Source of the DNA: Paraoerskovia sediminicola
Lineage (GTDB): Bacteria; Actinomycetota; Actinomycetes; Actinomycetales; Cellulomonadaceae
Reading direction: 5' to 3'
Assembly: GCF_030296575.1 (NCBI RefSeq)
Contig: NZ_AP027729.1
Coordinates: forward strand, 1,860,001 to 1,924,000
DNA: 64,000 nucleotides
Below are positions 58,456 through 64,000 of the stretch, piece after piece. The notes beneath the pieces are model-generated. The model did not search any database. It was not told the DNA's origin and saw only the letters and a list, made by a program, of their open reading frames with translations. The position numbers were made by a program, and so were the translations under genes. The stretch's first letter is position 1. The number at the start of each line of letters is the position of its first letter.

Positions 58456-58887
58456 ATGTTCGACGGCACCGAGCCGATCTACGTGCAGATCGCCGATCAT
58501 CTCCGTGCCCAGGTTCTCTCCGGGGAGCTCCGGGAGGAGGAACAGGTCATGTCCACCACGCAGTTCGCGACGACGTTCCGCATCAACCCAGCCACCGCTG
58601 CCAAGGCGTTCTCCGGGCTCGTCGACGAGGGAGTGCTCTACAAGCGGCGCGGCGTGGGCATGTTCGTCGCGCCAGGCGCGCACGCGCGCCTCCTCGCCGA
58701 CCACCGCGCCGCGTACGTCGAGCAGGTCCTGGACCCCGCGCTCGACCGCGCCGAGGTCCTCGGCATCCCCATGGCGGCCCTCCTCGACCACGTCCGACGA
58801 CGAGCCGCCGCCACCGGCGACGGTGGCGCCTCTGCCGACGGCGCCTCTGCCGACCACCCGACCGACACCGACGAGGTGAACCCATGA
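58456..58887 (+). CDS. GntR-family regulator, YtrA subfamily
   Basis: 143 residues, the short size of YtrA regulators. PIYVQIADHLRAQVLSGELR begins the winged helix, VMSTTQFATTFRINPATAAKAF is the recognition region, and VLYKRRGVGMFVAPGA the wing; the C-terminal helix is short. It should repress its own operon with the ABC transporter until an envelope-active compound is sensed. GGGAGG precedes ATG 58456. Its stop overlaps the ABC ATG. Confidence 0.9.
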   Translation: MFDGTEPIYVQIADHLRAQVLSGELREEEQVMSTTQFATTFRINPATAAKAFSGLVDEGVLYKRRGVGMFVAPGAHARLLADHRAAYVEQVLDPALDRAEVLGIPMAALLDHVRRRAAATGDGGASADGASADHPTDTDEVNP

Positions 58888-59845
58888 CGACCGAACTCGT
58901 GGAGCCGTTCGCCGTCGAGGCGCGCGACGTCGTCGTGCGCTACGACCGCGACGGCGAGCCCGCCCTCGACCACGCCGACCTGTACATCCCGGCGGGCAGC
59001 ATCACCGGCCTGCTCGGTCGCAACGGCGCCGGGAAGACGACCCTGCTCTCTTTGCTCGCCGGATTCCGGCGACCGGTCGCGGGGAGATCCTCGTCGGGGA
59101 GCCCGGCGGGCTCGCCGAACCGTTCGAGAACCCGTGGGTGAGCATGAACGTCCAGCTCGTCCGTGAGGCCGGCGACGTGTGGGGCGACGAGCGCGTCTCG
59201 AGCTCCCTGTCGCACTACGAGCTGTTGCGGCCCGCCTGGGACGTCGACCTCGCCGACCACGTGCTCGACGCGCTCGAGGTCGACCGTCGTGCGAAGTACG
59301 ACTCGCTCTCGCGGGGCAAGAAGTCCGCCGTCGCGGCCGCCGTCGGCCTCGCCTCGCGGGCGCCGCTGACGATCTTCGACGAGGTCTACCTGGGCATGGA
59401 CGCGCCCAGCCGGTATGCGTTCTACGACCTGCTGCTCGCCGACTACGCGGAGCACCCGCGCACCATCATCCTCTCCAGCCACCTGATCGAGGAGGTCGAG
59501 CGGCTGTTCGAGCACGTCGTCGTCCTCGATCGCGGTCGCACGCTGCTCAGCGAGCCTGCGGAGGACCTGCGCGGACGCGGGACGCGCCTGACGGGACCGG
59601 CCGACGTCGTCGCCCGGCACGTCGGGGCCCGACGGGTCCTCGCCGAGCAAAGGCTGGGTCGCACGGCGCAGGTCGCCGTCCTCGGGACGTTCAGCGTCGA
59701 CGAACGATCCGCTGCGGTGGGCGACGGCCTGGAGCTCACGGGAGTCGGGATCCAGGACCTGTTCGTCCACCTCACGAGACCCGAGCAGGCGGCCGCGGTC
59801 GCCGCGGGGAGCCCTGCCGACGCACGCCAGGAGGAGGCACGATGA
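58884..59845 (+). CDS. ABC transporter ATP-binding protein, frameshifted
   Basis: About 320 residues. Walker A GLLGRNGAGKTT, signature-like YDSLSRGKKSAVAAAVGLA (LSRGK variant), Walker B LTIFDEVYLGMD and SSHLIEEVERLF. The LSxGQ signature is changed to LSRGK, seen in YtrB-like proteins. The frame breaks at gggg 59081-59084; one more G gives PVAGEILVGEPGGLAEP. Coupled to GntR (ATGA) and permease (ATGA). Confidence 0.88.
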
Positions 59846-60557
59846 CCACCCTCGACGAACGCCAGGAAGCGGTCGCCGTCCACGAGCGGCGCGCCACGCG
59901 CGCGGTCACCAACTATGTGATCGGTGGGACCTGGTACATCGGCATCTGGTACTTCGCCGTCGCCGTGGTCGGCGCCGCGATCATCGTCGTCATCGAGGTG
60001 AGCAACGACGGGGTCGGGATCAACCCCGCCACCGGCCCGGCAGGGTCGGCGCGGTTCTTCCTCTTCGTCATGGGGATCCTGCTGCCCTTGATGCTCATGC
60101 CCGTGCACCTGGCGGCCGGCGGGACACGGCGCACGCTGACCCGCGGGTTCCTCGTCGGGGGAGCCGCGGTGGGCGTCATGTTCGCTGCTGCCGCGACCCT
60201 GGTGGTCCTGCTGCAGCCGTGGGTGCTCGATCTGCTGGGCGTCGGCACGGGGAGGCCCTGCCGATCCTCGCGTTCCTGGGCACGCAGATCGCGCTCTGCA
60301 TCGTCTACGTCTTCGCCGGCAACGCGATCGCCCTCGGCTACTACCGGTTCGGCGGCTGGCGCGGGACCGGGGTGCTGATCGTCCTGCTGCTGCCGCCCGC
60401 GCTCGCCGAGTACGCGTCGGCGGCGGGGCTCGTCACCGGTCTCGAGCTCCCGTCCACGGCGGTCGTGGTCGCGGGCAGCGCGCTCGCCCTCGCCGTCTCC
60501 GCGGCGGCGGTGTGGTTCCTGCTTCGGGACCTGCAGGTCCGGTCGTCCTCCGGGTGA
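59842..60557 (+). CDS. ABC transporter permease, frameshifted
   Basis: About 238 residues with six membrane helices, the size of YtrC/D-type permeases. It starts MTTLDERQEAVAVHERRATR before the first helix; AAGGTRRTLTRGFLVGGAAVG is a typical loop. One base missing at gggg 60249-60252 is restored as GVGTGEALPILAFLGTQ. The substrate of the system is unknown. Confidence 0.78.
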
Positions 60558-60636
60558 CCTCGGTGGGCGGACGGCGGCCGGTCGCGACGGGCGTCCTGGC
60601 GGGCGGGGCGCGCGAGCGCGCCCTAGGCTCCCGGGC

Positions 60637-61370
60637 ATGAAGCCCTTCCTGCTGCTCGCCTCCAGGGCGGAGGACCTCGCCGCCGACGGCGAGCACGCGG
60701 CCTTCCTGAGGTTCGGGGGCTGGAGCGCGACGAGCTGCACCAGGTGCGCATGGAGGCCGCGCCGCTGCCGGCGATCGACCTCGACGACTACTCCGGGGTG
60801 TTCGTCGGGGGCAGCCCGTACAACGCGAGCACGCCCGAGCACGAGAAGTCGGCCGACCAGGTGCGTGTCGAGAAGGAGCTCAAGCCGCTGCTCGACGAGA
60901 TCGTCGACCGCGACTTCCCGTTCTTCGGGGCCTGCTACGGCGTCGGGACCCTGGGTCTGCACCAGGGCGCCGTGATCGACGAGCACTACGGCGAGGAGGT
61001 CGGGCCGATCCAGGTCGCCGTCACCGACGCGGGTCGCGACGAGCCGCTGCTCGCGGACATGCCCGACGTCTTCGACGCCTACGTCGGGCACAAGGAGGCG
61101 TGCCGAACCCTTCCGGAGCACGCCGTCCTGCTCGCGACCTCCGACAAGTGCCCGGTCCAGATGTTCCGGGTCCGGGAGAACCTGTTCGCGACGCAGTTCC
61201 ACCCGGAGCTCGACGCGGACGGGATCGCCGAACGGATCCGCATCTACCGCCAGCACGGGTATTTCCCGCCCGACGAGGCCGAGCAGGTCATCGCGCGGGT
61301 CTATGCGGGCGACGTGACAGTGCCGCACCGCCTGCTGCGGTCGTTCGTGGAGCGCTACGCCCGGAGCTGA
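60637..61370 (+). CDS. class I glutamine amidotransferase-like protein, frameshifted
   Basis: About 244 residues: FFGACYGVGTLGLHQGA carries the nucleophilic Cys, ATQFHPELDADGI the catalytic His-x-Glu. It resembles GuaA-type lone GATase proteins in actinobacteria, with unknown acceptor. One base missing at ggggg 60715-60719 gives LRFGGLERDELHQVRM. TAGGCT at 60623-60628, 8 bases before the ATG, suggests a leaderless mRNA. Confidence 0.88.
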
Positions 61371-61407
61371 GCGTCGCCCGCTCGACGGTGAGGCACGGCG
61401 GCCACGC

Positions 61408-61905
61408 TCAGCGGACGAAGTACGTGCCCCGGTCCGGCTCCGTGAGCGCGCGGACCGCGTGACCGAGGCGGTCGCGGCTGGTCTGCTGCAGGTCGTCCGG
61501 CAGATCGCCGAGCTCGAACCATCCGACGTCGAGCGACTCGTCGTCCGCGACGTGCGCACCGTCCGCGGACGCCGCGGAGACGGGCCGGCACACGAACGTG
61601 TGGTCGAGGTACATCGCGCGGTCGCCGTTGGGATAGGTGACGACGTCGGACGCCACCACGGACGCCAGCGTCTCCACGGTGACCTCGACGCCGGTCTCCT
61701 CGAGCACCTCGCGCGCGAGCCCGACCGCCGGGTCCTCGCCCGGCTCGAGGATGCCGCTGATCAGCGCCCAGTGCCCCGTGTCGGAGCGTCGCCCGAGCAG
61801 GACGCGCCCGTCGGGGTGCAGGACGACGGCCGTCACTCCGGGAAGCCAGAGCAGGTCGGTCCCGATCCGGCTCCGCAGTGACGTGATGAACTCGGGGATC
61901 GGCAT
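61408..61905 (-). CDS. Nudix hydrolase
   Basis: 165 residues with the Nudix box GILEPGEDPAVGLAREVLEE followed by TG, giving G-x5-E-x7-RE-x2-EE-x-G. VTAVVLHPDGRVLLGRRSD precedes it. It hydrolyses a nucleoside-diphosphate-linked substrate, unspecified. The ATG 61905 has TAGGCT 7 bases upstream (minus strand). Confidence 0.92.
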   Translation of the reverse strand: MPIPEFITSLRSRIGTDLLWLPGVTAVVLHPDGRVLLGRRSDTGHWALISGILEPGEDPAVGLAREVLEETGVEVTVETLASVVASDVVTYPNGDRAMYLDHTFVCRPVSAASADGAHVADDESLDVGWFELGDLPDDLQQTSRDRLGHAVRALTEPDRGTYFVR

Positions 61906-61915
61906 GGTGGTGAGC

Positions 61916-62803
61916 CTAGGGGAGTGCGAGCCGGCCGACGACGACGGTCGCCCCGATCTCCTCGTCCGTCTCCACGACGGCGGTCAGCCCGGCGTCGGTG
62001 AAGGCCGCGACCGCGGCGTCCCGCTGGCGCTCGCTGGTCTCGACGACCACGCCGCCGCCGGGCGCGAGCCACTCGGTCGCACCGGCCGCGACCTGTCGCA
62101 GGAGGTCGAGCCCGTCCGCCCCGCCGTCGAGCGTCACGCGCGGTTCGTGGAGCCGCGCCTCGGGCGGCAGGAGCTCGATCTCGTCCGTCGGGACGTACGG
62201 GACGTTGGCGGCCAGGACGTCGACGCGCCCGCGCAGGTGCTCCGGGAGGGCGTCGAACAGGTCTCCCTCGTGGACGGTCCCCGCGAAGCCCTCGAGGTTG
62301 GTCCGGGCGCAGGCCACGGCCGCCGGTTCGACGTCGGCCGCGTGGAGCTCGAGCCGGCCTTCGAGCGCCGTCGCCACGACGAACCCGATCGCGCCGGAGC
62401 CGCAGCAGAGGTCGACGACGCACGGGACGTCGTCCGACCCGTGGCCGCGGCCGGGGGCTGCCGCCTCCCGGGCGAGCAGGACGGCCTCGACGGCCAGCGC
62501 CTCCGTACGCCGCCGGGGCACGAACACGCCCGGGGCGACCGCGACGCGCAGCCCGCAGAACGCCGCCCACCCGATCACGAGCTCGAGCGGCTCACCCGCG
62601 ATGCGACGGGCGACCATCGAACGGAGGTCGTCCAGCCCCGCGGCCGCGTCGAGGAGGAGGGACGCCTCGTCCTCGGCGTACACGCTGCCGGCGGCCCGCA
62701 GGGTGGCGACGACGTCCGTCGGGCCCGCCGCGGCCCGGGCGGTCGCGCCCTGCGGCTCGCTCGACGGACCTGCCGGTTCGGGGCTGCTCAGGGTGGGAAC
62801 CAC
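61916..62803 (-). CDS. PrmC/HemK-related protein-glutamine methyltransferase
   Basis: 295 residues. VVDLCCGSGAIGFVVATALE is the SAM loop, VAANVPYVPTDEIELLPPEA contains NVPY in place of the NPPY motif, and VFVPRRRTEALA matches the PrmC region. The NVPY variant and the layout fit the PrmC-related actinobacterial subgroup (TIGR03704) rather than prmC itself. GTG 62803 has TAGCCT 6 bases upstream on the minus strand, a leaderless arrangement. Confidence 0.85.
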   Translation of the reverse strand: MVPTLSSPEPAGPSSEPQGATARAAAGPTDVVATLRAAGSVYAEDEASLLLDAAAGLDDLRSMVARRIAGEPLELVIGWAAFCGLRVAVAPGVFVPRRRTEALAVEAVLLAREAAAPGRGHGSDDVPCVVDLCCGSGAIGFVVATALEGRLELHAADVEPAAVACARTNLEGFAGTVHEGDLFDALPEHLRGRVDVLAANVPYVPTDEIELLPPEARLHEPRVTLDGGADGLDLLRQVAAGATEWLAPGGGVVVETSERQRDAAVAAFTDAGLTAVVETDEEIGATVVVGRLALP

Positions 62804-62891
62804 GCACCCAGGCTAGGTGCGCGACCCGAGGGACGTCGTCCGAATACCGGAATCCCGTGGACGGAACCGGCCACCGTGCTACGTTCCTGCC

Positions 62892-62957
62892 GTGGACATC
62901 CGTTGGTATTGGCGCTTTACGCCGGCTCCTGGTGGGGCCGAGCGGGCGCGCGCCTGA
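62892..62957 (+). CDS. aromatic amino acid leader peptide with WYW motif
   Basis: GTG 62892 opens a 21-residue peptide starting MDIRWYWRFTP, ending at TGA 62955-62957. Trp-Tyr-Trp and a Phe within nine residues are what a ribosome-attenuation leader for an aromatic pathway needs. It is followed by a hairpin and the DAHP synthase gene. A leader of this kind (aroR) before a DAHP synthase gene is documented in Corynebacterium glutamicum. Confidence 0.75.
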   Translation: MDIRWYWRFTPAPGGAERARA

Positions 62958-62983
62958 CCGACACACCCCACCGGAGCCAGCAC

Positions 62984-63015
62984 AGGGCCTTGGACGCACA
63001 CCGCGTCCGGGCCCT
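62984..63015 (+). terminator. attenuator hairpin before DAHP synthase gene
   Basis: GGACGC-ACACC-GCGTCC forms the upper stem and AGGGC/GCCCT the base, followed by TTCGTCGTAT. It starts 27 bases after the leader-peptide stop, where a transcription attenuator is expected. Confidence 0.65.
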
Positions 63016-63098
63016 TCGTCGTATCGACGGGCCGGTCCGGGCATGGATGCGGTGAGCGGTCCGTCACCCACCGCCGCACGTCCCGACCAGGAGAGATC

Positions 63099-64000
63099 AT
63101 GACCGCCCCGACCGTCAGCCAGCGCACAGCACCCCTCGACCCGGCCCTCGACGAGCCTCGCGGTCCGGACCAGCCGGACCAGCCGGACCAGCCGGACCAG
63201 ACACTGACACCCGATACCTCTGTCGCCGAGACCGGTGCGACGATGGGCGACGTGACCTCGACCCCCGACTACACGGACCGCGCCTCGACGAACGACCTGC
63301 GCATCCGGGCCCTCGACCCGCTGCCCGCCCCCGCGGACGTGCTCGCCGACATGCCGCTGGGCGACGCGCGCTCCGAGCTCGTGACGTCGTCCCGCGCTGC
63401 TGTCCGTGACGTCCTCGCGGGGGACGACGACCGCCTCGTCGTCATCGTCGGCCCGTGCTCCGTGCACGACCCGGTCGCCGCGCTCGACTACGCGCGTCGC
63501 CTGGCCGCGGTCGCCGCGGAGGTCTCGGACGACCTCGTCGTCGTCATGCGCGTCTACTTCGAGAAGCCGCGCACGACGGTCGGGTGGAAGGGCCTCATCA
63601 ACGACCCGCAGCTCGACGGCACGCACGACGTCCGCACAGGCCTGCGCCTCGCCCGCGAGGTGCTGCTCGGCGTCCTCGACGCCGGGGTGCCCGCGGCGTC
63701 CGAGTTCCTCGAGCCCACCTCGCCGCAGTACATCGCCGACGCCGTCTCCTGGGGCGCGATCGGGGCGCGCAACGCCGAGAGCCAGGTGCACCGCCAGCTC
63801 GCGTCGGGCCTGTCGATGCCGGTCGGGTTCAAGAACGCGACCGACGGCGACGTCCGGATCGCCGTCGACGGCTGCATCACCGCGGCGAGCGAGCACACCT
63901 TCTTCGGCATGGACTCCGCGGGCCGCGCCGCCGCGGTCGAGACCGCCGGCAACCCCGACTGCCACGTGATCCTCCGCGGCGGGCGGGGCGGCCCCAACTA
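63099..64000 (+). CDS. aroG: class I 3-deoxy-7-phosphoheptulonate (DAHP) synthase, 3' end beyond window
   Basis: 300 residues are present. VVIVGPCSVHDPVAALDYAR, VYFEKPRTTVGWKGLINDP (PEP/phosphate), EFLEPTSPQYIADAVSWGAI and GARNAESQVHRQLASGLS identify an AroAI-alpha enzyme of E. coli AroF/G/H type. It joins PEP and erythrose 4-phosphate to start aromatic synthesis. An 80-residue N-terminal extension includes a Pro-Asp-Gln repeat. AGGAGA precedes ATG 63099. Regulation is probably by the leader peptide upstream. Confidence 0.93.
   Translation, partial: MTAPTVSQRTAPLDPALDEPRGPDQPDQPDQPDQTLTPDTSVAETGATMGDVTSTPDYTDRASTNDLRIRALDPLPAPADVLADMPLGDARSELVTSSRAAVRDVLAGDDDRLVVIVGPCSVHDPVAALDYARRLAAVAAEVSDDLVVVMRVYFEKPRTTVGWKGLINDPQLDGTHDVRTGLRLAREVLLGVLDAGVPAASEFLEPTSPQYIADAVSWGAIGARNAESQVHRQLASGLSMPVGFKNATDGDVRIAVDGCITAASEHTFFGMDSAGRAAAVETAGNPDCHVILRGGRGGPN
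63165..63200 (+). repeat. four tandem copies of CCGGACCAG
   Basis: The nine-base unit repeats exactly four times, encoding PDQ x4 in the N-terminal extension of the DAHP synthase. It is in frame and could vary in copy number. Confidence 0.9.

Noticed and set aside
63165-63200. CRISPR-like array
   Set aside because: The nine-base units are directly adjacent with no spacers and are in frame in the aroG coding region.

Overview
The window is about 73% G+C, densely coded on both strands, with frequent ATGA/GTGA start-stop overlaps. Many genes have TAnnnT hexamers only 6-8 nt before the start codon. Gene content (cellulose-synthase-like glucan synthase, GH81 beta-1,3-glucanase, GH18 chitinase, PL9 pectate lyase, F420/LLM oxidoreductases, ffs-dnaX-recR and ask-asd blocks) points to a polysaccharide-degrading actinomycete of the Micrococcales, most like Cellulosimicrobium, Isoptericola or Cellulomonas. 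The genus is an inference from gene content only.

Layout. 1-2.4 kb: truncated NAD(P)-binding protein, stand-alone winged-helix regulator, upp and tadA. 2.4-13 kb: GT-C-like membrane protein, molybdopterin oxidoreductase, small membrane protein, a GT2/DUF2064/methyltransferase operon, a two-component system, a sugar-nucleotide epimerase, a SHOCT protein and MTA phosphorylase. The first part of this looks like an uncharacterised envelope-glycan cluster. 13-20 kb: sirtuin, a large secreted PL9 pectate lyase behind a LacI-type operator, a secreted GH18 chitinase and tRNA-Ser(CGA). 20-27.6 kb: two GT4 glycosyltransferases with an SGNH hydrolase, an Nramp metal transporter, a uracil permease and an AI-2E transporter. 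27.6-34 kb: acyl-CoA metabolism (thiolase, acyl-CoA dehydrogenase), a TetR regulator in a chain of overlapping genes, and two LLM oxidoreductases. 34-38.8 kb: glucan synthase, HlyD-like accessory protein and lipoprotein GH81 glucanase, proposed to make and edit a beta-1,3-glucan. 38.8-45.6 kb: GNAT/LytR_C/conserved small protein operon, an 847-residue PAP2-like/kinase-like/flippase-like fusion, a TetR plus hydrolase pair, tRNA-Ser(GGA) and a secreted BLIP/BamE-like protein. 45.7-58.3 kb: adenosine/adenine deaminase, SRP RNA, metQNI, dnaX-recR, aspartokinase and asd. 58.3-64 kb: GntR-controlled ABC transporter, amidotransferase, Nudix, PrmC-related methyltransferase, and DAHP synthase behind a Trp/Tyr leader peptide.

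A dominant technical signal: at 26 places an otherwise intact gene changes frame exactly at a run of G or C, always as if one base were missing. Essential genes (dnaX, asd) are among those hit, so the natural reading is uncorrected homopolymer deletions in the assembly rather than 21 pseudogenes. Frame-shifted genes are therefore annotated as single genes across the lesion, with the run given. No insertion sequence, prophage, integrase or CRISPR array was seen.
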